Positions 25,004 to 32,651 of a stretch of 64,000 nucleotides of DNA are shown here, one piece after another. This DNA is from DASQZT01 sp963728965 (GTDB lineage: Bacteria; Acidobacteriota; Terriglobia; Bryobacterales; Bryobacteraceae): positions 92,097 to 156,096 of the forward strand of contig CAVSMH010000009.1 of NCBI GenBank assembly GCA_963728965.1. The letters are read 5' to 3'. Each line of letters begins with the position of its first letter. Positions within the stretch are counted from its first letter, which is position 1. A program made the position numbers and the translations under genes. The notes beneath the pieces were generated by a model. It worked only from the letters and a program-made list of their open reading frames with translations, had not been told where the DNA came from and did no database searches.

Positions 25004-26035
25004 TTAATTCAGAAAATAGGTGCGGTATAGCGTATCCCGCTGCTTCGGCACGAACCCCGCATCGCGGATGATCCGCCGCAGTTCCTCTTCGCTCGCCCGG
25101 TGATGCGCCCCCGCCGCCGATACCACGTTCTCCTCGATCATGATGCTGCCCACGTCGTTGCCGCCGAACCGCAGACCCAACTGGCACGTCTTCAGCCCCT
25201 GCGTCACCCACGACGATTGCACGTTCTCGATGTTGTCCAGGTACACGCGCGAGACCGCCAGCGTAGTCAGGTACTCCACCGCCGTGGCCTCCTCTTTCAC
25301 GAACCGTCCGAGCGAGGTGTTCTCGCGCTGGAAGGTCCACGGGATGAACGCCGTGAATCCGCCGGTCTCTTCCTGAAGGTTCCTCACCAGTTCCAGGTGA
25401 TTCATGCGCTGCTCCAGCGTCTCGCCGCAGCCGAACATCATCGTCGCCGTAGTGCGCATCCCCAACTCGTGCGCCGTGCGGTGTACGTCGATCCAATCCG
25501 TGACCGAGCACTTCAGCCGGCTGATGCGGTGCCGCACCGCTTCGTCCAGAATCTCCGCCCCTCCGCCCGGAATGGAATCCAGTCCCGCGTCCCGCAGCCG
25601 CGCGATGGTCTCGCGCAGACTCAGCCCGCTCACTTCCCCGATGTTCGTCACCTCCGGAGCCGACAGGCAATGCAGGTGAATCCGGAAGCGTTTCTTGATC
25701 CCGCGAAACAGATCTTCATACCATTCGATCTTCAAATCCGGATGCAACCCTCCCTGCATCAGCACCCCCGTGCCGCCCAGGTCCAGCGTCTCCTGGATCT
25801 TCTGGTAGATGACTTCGTTCGGAAGCACATACCCTTCCGCATGCCCCATCGGCCGATAGAACGCGCAGAAACTGCAATACTCCGTACAGAAGTTGGTGTA
25901 GTTGATGTTGCGGTCGATAATGTACGACACGACCCCTTCCGGATGCCACTTCCTTCGCACCCGGTCGGCTTCCATCCCGATGCCGATCAGGTCGTCCGAT
26001 GCGAACATCTCCAGGGCTTCTTGTCGAGTCATCAT
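25004..26035 (-). CDS. mqnC: Cyclic dehypoxanthinyl futalosine synthase MqnC
   Basis: 343 aa from ATG 26033-26035. Radical-SAM cluster motif CTEYCSFCAFYR at about residue 50-61, with NYTNFC before it; other family motifs include GVLMQGGLHPDLKIEWYEDL, DSIPGGGAEILDEAVR and MMFGCGETLEQRMNHL. The enzyme cyclises dehypoxanthine futalosine using a 5'-deoxyadenosyl radical, a step of the futalosine route to menaquinone. Other mqn genes are not in the window. A TTG start at 26057-26059 would add eight residues with no better ribosome site. Confidence 0.95.
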   Translation of the reverse strand: MMTRQEALEMFASDDLIGIGMEADRVRRKWHPEGVVSYIIDRNINYTNFCTEYCSFCAFYRPMGHAEGYVLPNEVIYQKIQETLDLGGTGVLMQGGLHPDLKIEWYEDLFRGIKKRFRIHLHCLSAPEVTNIGEVSGLSLRETIARLRDAGLDSIPGGGAEILDEAVRHRISRLKCSVTDWIDVHRTAHELGMRTTATMMFGCGETLEQRMNHLELVRNLQEETGGFTAFIPWTFQRENTSLGRFVKEEATAVEYLTTLAVSRVYLDNIENVQSSWVTQGLKTCQLGLRFGGNDVGSIMIEENVVSAAGAHHRASEEELRRIIRDAGFVPKQRDTLYRTYFLN

Positions 26036-26253
26036 ATCGTTACCCAGCGGTAATTCCAAAATAGCAAAGCCGGGCTATCGTCTCTATATGAAATTTCGAT
26101 CGGGACCCCGGGCATCCGGCATGCTAACCTGACAGTGATTCCGGGCGCCCACGTCCGAGCGCCTGCGTCAGCCTTTCTGATCCCCGTTACCGATCCGAAT
26201 CGTGCCCGCTGCCGGGCCGTGCGCCGTACCCCTACAAACAATCGGAGGATGCC

Positions 26254-26730
26254 ATGACAAAAATCAGCGTCGTGCTCGGGCAAACCATATCGGTGGCCCG
26301 TCTGCTCCATTCCCCTGAAAAACGGGCCGTCCGCACCGCTGCCAGAGCGCAGAAGCTCTCCGCATCCCGCGCCTACGATCGCGCCGCCGCCGAGCTCGAA
26401 CTCGCCATCGAGTACGACCCGGATTATCCCGACGCGTACAACAATCTGGGCGTGCAATACATGCGTCTCGGCCGCACTTCCGAAGCCGTGACCGCATTCC
26501 GCCGCGCCATCGCCCTCGATCCCGGCGGCGCCCTCCAGCAGGCGAATCTGGCGGTAGCCCTCGCCCGATCCGGCCGCCCGGCGGAAGCCGAAACCTGGGC
26601 CCGCGCCGCCGTCCGCCTCGACCCAACCAATCCCGGCACACGCAACGTACTGGAAACCATTCGGAATGCCCTCCGCCACGTCCAGGAGACCAGCCCCCGA
26701 CCCGTCGCCAGAACATCCGCGGCGCGATAA
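26254..26730 (+). CDS. TPR-repeat protein
   Basis: 158 aa, with GGAGG before the ATG. Two to three tetratricopeptide repeats: YDRAAAELELAIEYDPDYPD, AYNNLGVQYMRLGRTSEAVTAFRRAI with ALDP, and QANLAVALARSGRPAEAETWAR. The C-terminal tail is polar. TPRs mediate protein-protein contacts; no signal peptide is seen, so it is probably cytoplasmic. Single gene, divergent from mqnC and followed by a 265-base gap full of inverted repeats. Partner unknown. Confidence 0.85.
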   Translation: MTKISVVLGQTISVARLLHSPEKRAVRTAARAQKLSASRAYDRAAAELELAIEYDPDYPDAYNNLGVQYMRLGRTSEAVTAFRRAIALDPGGALQQANLAVALARSGRPAEAETWARAAVRLDPTNPGTRNVLETIRNALRHVQETSPRPVARTSAAR

Positions 26731-26797
26731 AGCGGCGCCGCTCCGGCTCCGTCACGGCACGTTGCAATTTTGCTAACCCCTTGTTCGGCAATGGCTC

Positions 26798-26837
26798 GGC
26801 AGGAAGACGGCCCCGCGTGAGGGCCGCTCTTCCTGCC
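26798..26837. terminator. Long imperfect hairpin downstream of TPR gene
   Basis: Arms GGCAGGAAGA and TCTTCCTGCC pair perfectly; after a one- or two-base bulge, GGCCC pairs with GGGCC around a seven-base loop (CGCGTGA). It lacks a T tract, so it may be a Rho-independent-like stop, a processing site or a REP-type element. Confidence 0.5.
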
Positions 26838-26871
26838 CCCGTGTGTCAGGCTGGCAGGAGAGTCGGTTTTT

Positions 26872-26895
26872 GGCACCCGCCCAGCGATGGGTGCC
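26872..26895. repeat. Inverted repeat GGCACCC / GGGTGCC
   Basis: Seven-base perfect arms around a ten-base loop, preceded by GGTTTTT. On the minus strand this would be a short hairpin followed by AAAAACC, on the plus strand a hairpin without T tract. Confidence 0.45.
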
Positions 26896-26908
26896 CCGTG
26901 GCTTGAGG

Positions 26909-26923
26909 GACTCAACTTGAGTC
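26909..26923. repeat. 15-base palindrome GACTCAAcTTGAGTC
   Basis: Perfect seven-base arms with a single central C, the geometry of a dimeric transcription-factor site. It lies about 60 bases upstream of the miaB -10 element, so it could be an upstream operator; no regulator gene nearby suggests itself. Confidence 0.4.
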
Positions 26924-26959
26924 ACGAGTGGCCACCCTCTGCCCGTCCGCCCCGCGCGC

Positions 26960-26986
26960 TTGCCCCACCGCCCCGCCAGCTACAAT
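26960..26986 (+). promoter_or_regulatory. miaB promoter TTGCCC-N15-TACAAT (leaderless)
   Basis: TACAAT at 26981-26986 ends nine bases before the GTG start of miaB, and TTGCCC lies 15 bases further up. There is no Shine-Dalgarno sequence between the -10 element and the start. Confidence 0.5.
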
Positions 26987-26995
26987 ACATAGATA

Positions 26996-28324
26996 GTGTC
27001 TGGGAAAACCTTCTACCTCGAAACCTTCGGCTGCCAGATGAATGTGCACGACTCCGAAAAGGTCATCGGCACCCTCATGTCCCACGGCTACTCCCAGGTC
27101 GAGACGCCCCAAGCCGCCGGCCTCGTCCTCTATAACACTTGCAGCATTCGTGACAAGGCCGAACAGAAAGTCTTCAGCCGCCTGCAAAACTTCAAGCGGG
27201 ACGCCGGCAACGGCAAGGTCTTCGGTGTCCTCGGTTGCGTCGCCCAGCAGGAGGGAGAAAAGATCTTCGACCGCGCCCCCCATGTCTCCCTGGTCTGCGG
27301 ATCGGCCAGTTACACACGCCTCGGCGACATGCTCGTCGAACTCGAATCCGGCAATCGCCGAGTCACCGGCCTCACCCTCGATACCGAAGAGACATTCGAT
27401 ACGCCCTTCACCCGCCGCGACAATCCCCACCGGGCCTACATCACCATCATCGAAGGCTGCGACAAATCCTGCGCCTATTGTGTCGTGCCGTTCACCCGCG
27501 GCCCCGAGCGCAGCCGCACCAGCGAAAGCGTCCTCTCCGAAGCCCGCCGCCTCGCGGGCCAGGGCTATACCGAAATCCAGCTTCTCGGCCAGAACGTCAA
27601 CAGCTACCGCGATCCTTCCCCCGCCGGCTGGGATTTTGCCACCCTGCTCGCCCGGGTCGCCGAAATGCCCGGTATCCGGCGGGTCCGCTACACCACCTCC
27701 CATCCCCGCGATTTCGTCAGGGCAATCGTGGCCGCCATGGATGCCAACCCGGTCCTGTGCGATCACGTCCACTTGCCCGTGCAGTCCGGCTCCGACCGCG
27801 TGCTGCAGGGCATGGACCGGCTCTACACCCGCGCCGAATACATGGAGCGCATCGCCTGGCTGAAGACCGCCCGGCGCAACTACTCGCTTACCACCGATAT
27901 CATCGTCGGCTTTCCCGGCGAGACCGAGTCCGATTTTGAGCAGACGCTCGACCTCCTCGACCAGGTCCAGTACGACTCCCTCTTCAGCTTCAAGTATTCC
28001 CCTCGCCCCAACACCACCGCCCTCGCGCTCGGCGGCCAGGTGCCCGAAGACGAAAAACAGCGCCGCCTCGCCATCCTCCAGGAGAAGCAGCGCGCCATCC
28101 AGATCCGCCGCAACGCCGAACTCATCGGGACTCTCCGCGAGGCTCTCGTCGAGGGCCGCAACCACGCGCTCGGCCAGTGGATCGGCCGCACCTCCGACAA
28201 CCGCACGCTCAATTTCACCCACCCGGACATCCAGGGCAACTCCCTGATCGGCCAGTACCTGCCGGTTCGCGTCACGCGCTCCGGACCCAACTCGTTGGTG
28301 GGGGAAAGCGTAACTGTGGTGTAA
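26996..28324 (+). CDS. miaB: tRNA-2-methylthio-N6-dimethylallyladenosine synthase MiaB
   Basis: 442 aa, GTG start. N-terminal UPF0004 domain with three auxiliary-cluster cysteines (FGCQMNVHDSE, NTCSIRDKAE, LGCVAQQEG), central radical-SAM motif CDKSCAYCVVPFTRG, and a C-terminal TRAM domain (about 375-442). The enzyme adds methylthio to i6A37 of tRNAs reading UNN codons, using two 4Fe-4S clusters. The distinguishing MiaB features SYRD and PVQSGSDRVL are present, against RimO or MtaB. Starts within two or three bases of the predicted transcript end and precedes a DUF151 gene by about 20 bases. Confidence 0.96.
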   Translation: MSGKTFYLETFGCQMNVHDSEKVIGTLMSHGYSQVETPQAAGLVLYNTCSIRDKAEQKVFSRLQNFKRDAGNGKVFGVLGCVAQQEGEKIFDRAPHVSLVCGSASYTRLGDMLVELESGNRRVTGLTLDTEETFDTPFTRRDNPHRAYITIIEGCDKSCAYCVVPFTRGPERSRTSESVLSEARRLAGQGYTEIQLLGQNVNSYRDPSPAGWDFATLLARVAEMPGIRRVRYTTSHPRDFVRAIVAAMDANPVLCDHVHLPVQSGSDRVLQGMDRLYTRAEYMERIAWLKTARRNYSLTTDIIVGFPGETESDFEQTLDLLDQVQYDSLFSFKYSPRPNTTALALGGQVPEDEKQRRLAILQEKQRAIQIRRNAELIGTLREALVEGRNHALGQWIGRTSDNRTLNFTHPDIQGNSLIGQYLPVRVTRSGPNSLVGESVTVV

Positions 28325-28345
28325 TGAAATCGGGAGGGAGTGTCG

Positions 28346-28831
28346 ATGGAAGTTGAGATGAAAATCCGTGGGCTGATGATGGACCCGGTAACCAATATGC
28401 CGATCGTCATCCTCAAAGATCTGCGCGGTAACACGGTGCTTCCCATCTGGGTCGGGGTCTACGAAGCCAACGCCATCGCTCTCGAGATCGAAAAGGTCGC
28501 AACCCCGCGCCCCATGACCCATGATCTCATCAAGACCCTGCTCCTCGGCCTGAATACCGGACTGCGTAAAGTCGTCGTCAGCGAATTGAAGGACGACACG
28601 TTCTATGCCGTCATCTGGCTCGATCGCGACGGCGAACTGATCAGTGTGGATTCCCGCCCCAGCGATGCCTTGGCGCTGGCCCTGCGGCTGGACTGCCCCA
28701 TCTACGTCGAGGAGACCGTCCTCAAGTCGTCGAAACTCACCTCGACGGTTTCCGACAAGGTCAACAACGAAGAACTGCGCCGTTGGCTCGAAGGCCTCAA
28801 CGACGAGGATCTCGGCCGCTACAAAATGTGA
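28346..28831 (+). CDS. Bifunctional nuclease family (DUF151) protein
   Basis: 161 aa. Start ATG 28346 is preferred because GGGAGGGAG ends a few bases before it. Family sequence includes LPIWVGVYEANAIALEIEKV, RPMTHDLIKTLL and VDSRPSDALALALRLDCPIY. DUF151 proteins include a plant/bacterial enzyme with RNase and DNase activity; most bacterial members, often near miaB or in conserved acidobacterial clusters, have no proven role. The C-terminal UVR-like tail (NNEELRRWLEGLNDEDLGRYK) is a common extension. Stop overlaps the next start as GTGA. Confidence 0.9.
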   Translation: MEVEMKIRGLMMDPVTNMPIVILKDLRGNTVLPIWVGVYEANAIALEIEKVATPRPMTHDLIKTLLLGLNTGLRKVVVSELKDDTFYAVIWLDRDGELISVDSRPSDALALALRLDCPIYVEETVLKSSKLTSTVSDKVNNEELRRWLEGLNDEDLGRYKM

Positions 28832-29133
28832 AAGCCGATATCGCAGCGCGTCTCAAAACCCTGGACATTTCGGTCATGACGGAGGGCATGTATTTCTCCG
28901 TCTTCTTCCGCGAGGGGTGCGTCGCCATGGTGCCTCTTACCGATGACGGAATGGCCTACGCCGGCATCGGCAGCAGCGGACTCTCCACAGAAGAAGGGCT
29001 GGCGTACCTGGTCTACCGCGAACAGGTTCCCATGCTGGTGGGCCACAGCTTCGAAATGCCCGCCCTGCCCGAACAGGTGGCACAGATCCTCCGCTTCTCG
29101 TCGGACCTGAAAACGGCCCTGGAACTGGAGTAG
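28828..29133 (+). CDS. Small conserved protein coupled to the DUF151 gene
   Basis: 101 aa from the GTG at 28828, which overlaps the preceding TGA (GTGA), giving VKADIAARLKTLDISVMTEG. It looks like a compact alpha/beta protein (MYFSVFFREGCVAMVPLTDDG, then GLSTEEGLAYLVYREQVPML). No motif or signal peptide is recognised. Gene order and coupling suggest it works with the DUF151 protein; function unknown. Confidence 0.7.
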   Translation: MKADIAARLKTLDISVMTEGMYFSVFFREGCVAMVPLTDDGMAYAGIGSSGLSTEEGLAYLVYREQVPMLVGHSFEMPALPEQVAQILRFSSDLKTALELE

Positions 29134-29147
29134 CCCCTCCGGCCCCC

Positions 29148-29174
29148 TTGCCAATTGCGATAATGGCGTAGAAT
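29148..29174 (+). promoter_or_regulatory. Promoter TTGCCA-N15-TAGAAT (leaderless)
   Basis: TTGCCA at 29148-29153 and TAGAAT at 29169-29174, ending nine bases before the ATG at 29184. No Shine-Dalgarno sequence lies between. Same geometry as the miaB promoter. Confidence 0.5.
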
Positions 29175-29183
29175 CACAACCTG

Positions 29184-30410
29184 ATGGTCTCAGTGGGAGA
29201 AAATCTGGCCCTTGCCGCGGACGCAATCCGTGCGCACAAGCTCCGCGCCTCGCTCACGGTGCTCGGTCTTACCCTCGGTGTCGCCACGTTGATCACCGTC
29301 ATGACGATCGTGCAGGGCGCCAATCTTTACGTCGAACAGAAAATTGCCGACCTGGGCACCAACGTCTTCCGCATTTCGCGGACGCCGTTCGCCGTCACCG
29401 ATTTTACTCAACTCACCAAGGCACAGCGCTACCGCTTTCTTTACCCGGATGACGTCAAGTCGCTCACCGAAACCTGCGGCAACTGCCAAATGGTGGGCGC
29501 CACCCTTAGCAGCACCACCAGCCTGCACTACAAGGACAAGGAACTCGAAGACGCCTCGCTGTTCGGGCATACGCCCAGCATGAGCTTCATCGATACGCGC
29601 ACGGTCGCCCTGGGGCGCTACTTCACCGAAGTGGAGGACCAGCATGCGGCCAGCGTCTGCCTGATCGGCGACCGCGTGGTCCAGGAGTTCTTTCCCGATG
29701 CCGATCCCGTCGGTCAAATGGTGCGCGCCGGGGGCTCCGAATTGCGAGTGATCGGTACCTTCGAAAAGATCGGTTCCGTGTTGGGCCAGGACCAGGACAA
29801 TTTCCTGGTGATTCCCCTGCGTACCTACCTCAAACTGCGCGGCCAGCGGAACAGCCTGACCATCCATGTCAAAGCCGAAGGACCCGACACCGTTTTCCGC
29901 GCCGCGCAGGACGATGCCCGCCGCATCCTCCGCGCCCGCCGCCACGTGCTTCCCGGCCAGGAGGACACGTTCTTCATCGCAACCGCCGATACCTACATTT
30001 CCTTGTGGCAGAGCATCAGCTCCGCCTTTTTCGCGGTTTTCGTCATGGTCAGTTCCATCTCCGCCATGGTGGGCGGCATCGTGATCATGAACGTCATGCT
30101 GGTCAGCGTCACCGAACGCACCAAGGAAATCGGCATCCGCCGGGCCGTGGGGGCTACCCAGGCGGACGTGCTGCGCCAGTTTCTGACCGAAAGCGTCCTT
30201 CAGTGCCTGGCCGGCGGCGCCGTCGGCGTGCTGATCGGCTTCGGATGCGCGCTGGCGCTCCGCCAGACTACTTCGTTTCCGGCTTCGGTGCAGACTTGGG
30301 TGGCCATCCTTGGGGTCATTACCAGTTCCATCATCGGACTGTTCTTCGGAATCTACCCCGCGGTGAAGGCTTCCAAGCTCGATCCCGTGGTGGCCCTGCG
30401 GACGGAATGA
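29184..30410 (+). CDS. ABC transporter permease, MacB/FtsX type
   Basis: 408 aa. One membrane helix near the N-terminus (LRASLTVLGLTLGVATLITVMTI), a periplasmic MacB-PCD domain of about 230 residues, then three helices in the C-terminal FtsX domain (FAVFVMVSSISAMVGGIVIMNVM, VGVLIGFGCALAL, ILGVITSSIIGLFFGIYPAVKA). The conserved cytoplasmic loop VTERTKEIGIRRAVGAT, which contacts the ATPase, is intact. It should form a heteropair with the next gene. No ATP-binding protein or periplasmic adaptor gene is adjacent, so the ATPase must be encoded elsewhere. Substrate unknown. Confidence 0.9.
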   Translation: MVSVGENLALAADAIRAHKLRASLTVLGLTLGVATLITVMTIVQGANLYVEQKIADLGTNVFRISRTPFAVTDFTQLTKAQRYRFLYPDDVKSLTETCGNCQMVGATLSSTTSLHYKDKELEDASLFGHTPSMSFIDTRTVALGRYFTEVEDQHAASVCLIGDRVVQEFFPDADPVGQMVRAGGSELRVIGTFEKIGSVLGQDQDNFLVIPLRTYLKLRGQRNSLTIHVKAEGPDTVFRAAQDDARRILRARRHVLPGQEDTFFIATADTYISLWQSISSAFFAVFVMVSSISAMVGGIVIMNVMLVSVTERTKEIGIRRAVGATQADVLRQFLTESVLQCLAGGAVGVLIGFGCALALRQTTSFPASVQTWVAILGVITSSIIGLFFGIYPAVKASKLDPVVALRTE

Positions 30411-31663
30411 GCATGACGCGATCGGAGGTTAAAGAAAACCTGCTGGTGGCCATGGACACCCTACGCTCGCGCAAAGTCCGCTCGGCCCTGACGATCCTGG
30501 GAATCGTCATCGGTGTGACCAGCGTGATTTCCGTGGCGGCCATCATCGACGGTTTGAATGGCTACATCGAGAACCGCATCAAGTCCTTCGGTTCGCGTTC
30601 GTTTTTCATCACCCGCATCCCTCCGGGCACCACTCCGTTTTCGCGCCTCTCGCAGAAGATCCGCACCCGCAAGTACCTGGAAATCGCCGACGCCGGGTAC
30701 CTGAAGGAAAACGTCCCCGGTCTGGATGTCTCGACTGCGTTCGCCCAGAGCATCGACATTGGCCACGATTCCATCAGCTACGGCAACGAACACGTGGAAC
30801 GGATGATCGTGCGCGGCACCGAACCCGACTACTCGGCCGCCCTGCCGCTGTTCACGGTGGCGACCGGCCGCTACATCTCCTTGTTTGACGAAGAGCACGC
30901 GCGCAACGTGGTGGTGATCGGCTCCGCCATCGCCGATACGCTCTTTCCGCAAGCGGACCCCTTGGGGAAATCGGTCCGCCTGAACGGCCGGCTCTACGAC
31001 GTGATTGGCATCTTCGAGAAGGACCCCGGCCTGTTCGGCGGTTTCGGCGTGGACCAGTTCGCCGTCATCCCGCTCTCCAACTTCCACAAGAACTATCCCA
31101 ACATCCGCGAAATCTTCCTGATCTTCACCGTGCGTGAAGACGCGAACATGGATTCGGTGCGCGACCTGGTGGTGGAAATGATGCGCCGACGCCGGCACGT
31201 GCCCCACAACGCGGAAAACGATTTCGATATTGCCGACCCCAACTTCATCACCAACCTCTGGAACCAGGTGACTGGCGCGATGGTGCTGCTGACCGGCATC
31301 ATCAGTTCCATCGGGCTGCTGGTGGGCGGCATCGGCGTGATGAACATCATGCTGATTTCAGTCACCGAGCGAACCGGGGAAATCGGCATCCGCAAAGCCA
31401 TCGGCGCCCGCAAATCGGATATCCGCGTGCAGTTCCTGCTGGAGGCCATGGCGCTGTCGGGCATCGGCGGCGTGATCGGCATCCTGATTGGCAGTACTCT
31501 TTCGTTCGCCGTACGGCACCTGGCTTCGATTCCGGCGGTCGTCTCGCCCTTCTGGGTGGTGATGGGCGTCACGATGTCGGTCGGCGTCGGCCTGTTTTTT
31601 GGCTTCTACCCCGCCAATCGCGCCGCCAACCTCGATCCGATCGTCTGCCTGCGCTACGAATAG
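30407..31663 (+). CDS. ABC transporter permease, MacB/FtsX type (second subunit)
   Basis: 418 aa; ATG 30407 overlaps the preceding stop (ATGA), with a second in-frame ATG two codons later. Same four-helix MacB layout: RSALTILGIVIGVTSVISVAAI at the start, a large periplasmic part, and C-terminal helices MVLLTGIISSIGLLVGGIG, ISGGVIGILIG-like and VVMGVTMSVGVGLFFGFYPAN. The ATPase-contact loop VTERTGEIGIRKAIGAR is conserved. With the first subunit it should make a mechanotransmission-type transporter or a lipoprotein/peptide exporter. Confidence 0.9.
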   Translation: MSMTRSEVKENLLVAMDTLRSRKVRSALTILGIVIGVTSVISVAAIIDGLNGYIENRIKSFGSRSFFITRIPPGTTPFSRLSQKIRTRKYLEIADAGYLKENVPGLDVSTAFAQSIDIGHDSISYGNEHVERMIVRGTEPDYSAALPLFTVATGRYISLFDEEHARNVVVIGSAIADTLFPQADPLGKSVRLNGRLYDVIGIFEKDPGLFGGFGVDQFAVIPLSNFHKNYPNIREIFLIFTVREDANMDSVRDLVVEMMRRRRHVPHNAENDFDIADPNFITNLWNQVTGAMVLLTGIISSIGLLVGGIGVMNIMLISVTERTGEIGIRKAIGARKSDIRVQFLLEAMALSGIGGVIGILIGSTLSFAVRHLASIPAVVSPFWVVMGVTMSVGVGLFFGFYPANRAANLDPIVCLRYE

Positions 31664-31715
31664 CACCGGAGATGCTGCCGTGGCCCGCGCTCCCGACCTT
31701 CCCACTGGGAGAACC

Positions 31716-31742
31716 GGGAGTCGAGGGAGTCGAGGGAGTCGA
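31716..31742 (+). repeat. Three tandem copies of GGGAGTCGA
   Basis: Nine-base unit repeated three times without change, between the permease operon and the tRNA promoter. Short and probably of no function. Confidence 0.7.
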
Positions 31743-31751
31743 GCAGAGAGT

Positions 31752-31781
31752 TTGTCAGGCAACCGGCCGACTTGCTAGACT
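31752..31781 (+). promoter_or_regulatory. Probable tRNA promoter TTGTCA-N18-TAGACT
   Basis: Hexamers at 31752-31757 and 31776-31781, with the mature tRNA 5' end 18 bases after the -10 element, a normal position for a stable RNA. Confidence 0.45.
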
Positions 31782-31798
31782 GGGTCTTGTTCGAAAAT

Positions 31799-31876
31799 CG
31801 GGCCGTGGCGCAGCCTGGCTAGCGCGCTTGCTTGGGGTGCAAGAGGTCCCGGGTTCAAATCCCGGCGGCCCGACCA
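31799..31876 (+). tRNA. tRNA-Pro (anticodon GGG)
   Basis: All four stems pair. Acceptor CGGGCCG (31799-31805) with CGGCCCG (31866-31872), starting with the C1-G72 pair typical of bacterial tRNA-Pro. D arm GCGC/GCGC, anticodon stem CTTGC/GCAAG with loop TTGGGGT, so the anticodon is GGG at 31834-31836. T arm CCGGG-TTCAAAT-CCCGG. The 3' CCA is encoded. It marks the left border of the accessory segment. Confidence 0.95.
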
Positions 31877-32255
31877 GCCATAAACCCTACCAAAACAAAG
31901 ACTTACGAAAATGATTTACACGCCACACGTGTCCAAAAACTCGGTTCCCGGAGTCCTCTGGAGTCCAAAACGGCCACTTCCGCCGATGCTGGCCTGGTAC
32001 GGTTTGGACGCCACGTGCTGACACGATAAGCCGTGAACTTTCATGGACTTGGGGTCGTGGGACGCATGGGAGGATAAAATCGGGCTGATCTATCCTATCC
32101 GTTTTGAAATGGATAGGATAGGTCTTTCCCGCTCCCTATACTGCATGAAAGATTGACGTCATCGGGTCCAATGCACCTCGCTAGTGTCCTGTCACGTAAA
32201 TGTCTTTATCCTTCACGGGCGGCATCAGAGAGGCATGTCGGAAGCTCGGCGGCGG
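31877..32255. other. Gap after tRNA-Pro, no gene seen
   Basis: About 380 bases without a convincing coding frame on either strand. It contains one strong inverted repeat (listed separately). I looked for a second copy of the tRNA 3' end as an attachment site here and elsewhere in the window and did not see one. Confidence 0.5.
32090..32121. repeat. Perfect 11-base inverted repeat CTATCCTATCC / GGATAGGATAG
   Basis: Arms 32090-32100 and 32111-32121 flank GTTTTGAAAT. Each arm is itself a near-duplicate of CTATC-CTATCC. No T tract follows. Could be a recombinase or repressor site, or a mobile-element end. Confidence 0.7.
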
Positions 32256-32651
32256 CTATTTGGAGGCGTTGAAGCCTTCTGCTAATCCGACAAAGGCGGA
32301 GAATCCAAGCTGCTTAAGGGCAGTGGTTACGGTCTCGGTCGGAGCGAGACCCAGCACTCCGAGAACAAGGCCGTTCGGAAATGAGAAGTGATCATCGCGG
32401 ATTTCCCCATGGTGCTCTTGCAACGTGGGAAGAACGGCCAAGAGGTTGCCCAAGCGGTCCTCCTGGTCAGTTACGTCGTAACAGGTAACGGCTCCTGTCT
32501 CCCGGTGATCGACGGTCCGATGGGCGGCCCAGATGCGCACACAGGCAGCCTTGTTGAGGATGCTGGCAACAGCCCACACAGGAGCTGTTTGTGCGGCAAC
32601 TTCGATACGGTCTCCGTAGTTTGGGTCCACGACTACAGTTGCATTGGTCAT
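32256..32651 (-). CDS. Unknown protein coupled to the IS630 transposase
   Basis: 131 aa from ATG 32649-32651, which overlaps the transposase TGA (ATGA on the minus strand). The sequence (NATVVVDPNYGDRIEVAAQT, VWAVASILNKAACVRIWAAH, HGEIRDDHFSFPNGLVLGVLG) looks like a folded alpha/beta protein; I do not recognise the family. The overlap suggests it travels with the insertion sequence as an accessory gene, or that the transposase gene inserted upstream and captured it. Confidence 0.55.
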   Translation of the reverse strand: MTNATVVVDPNYGDRIEVAAQTAPVWAVASILNKAACVRIWAAHRTVDHRETGAVTCYDVTDQEDRLGNLLAVLPTLQEHHGEIRDDHFSFPNGLVLGVLGLAPTETVTTALKQLGFSAFVGLAEGFNASK

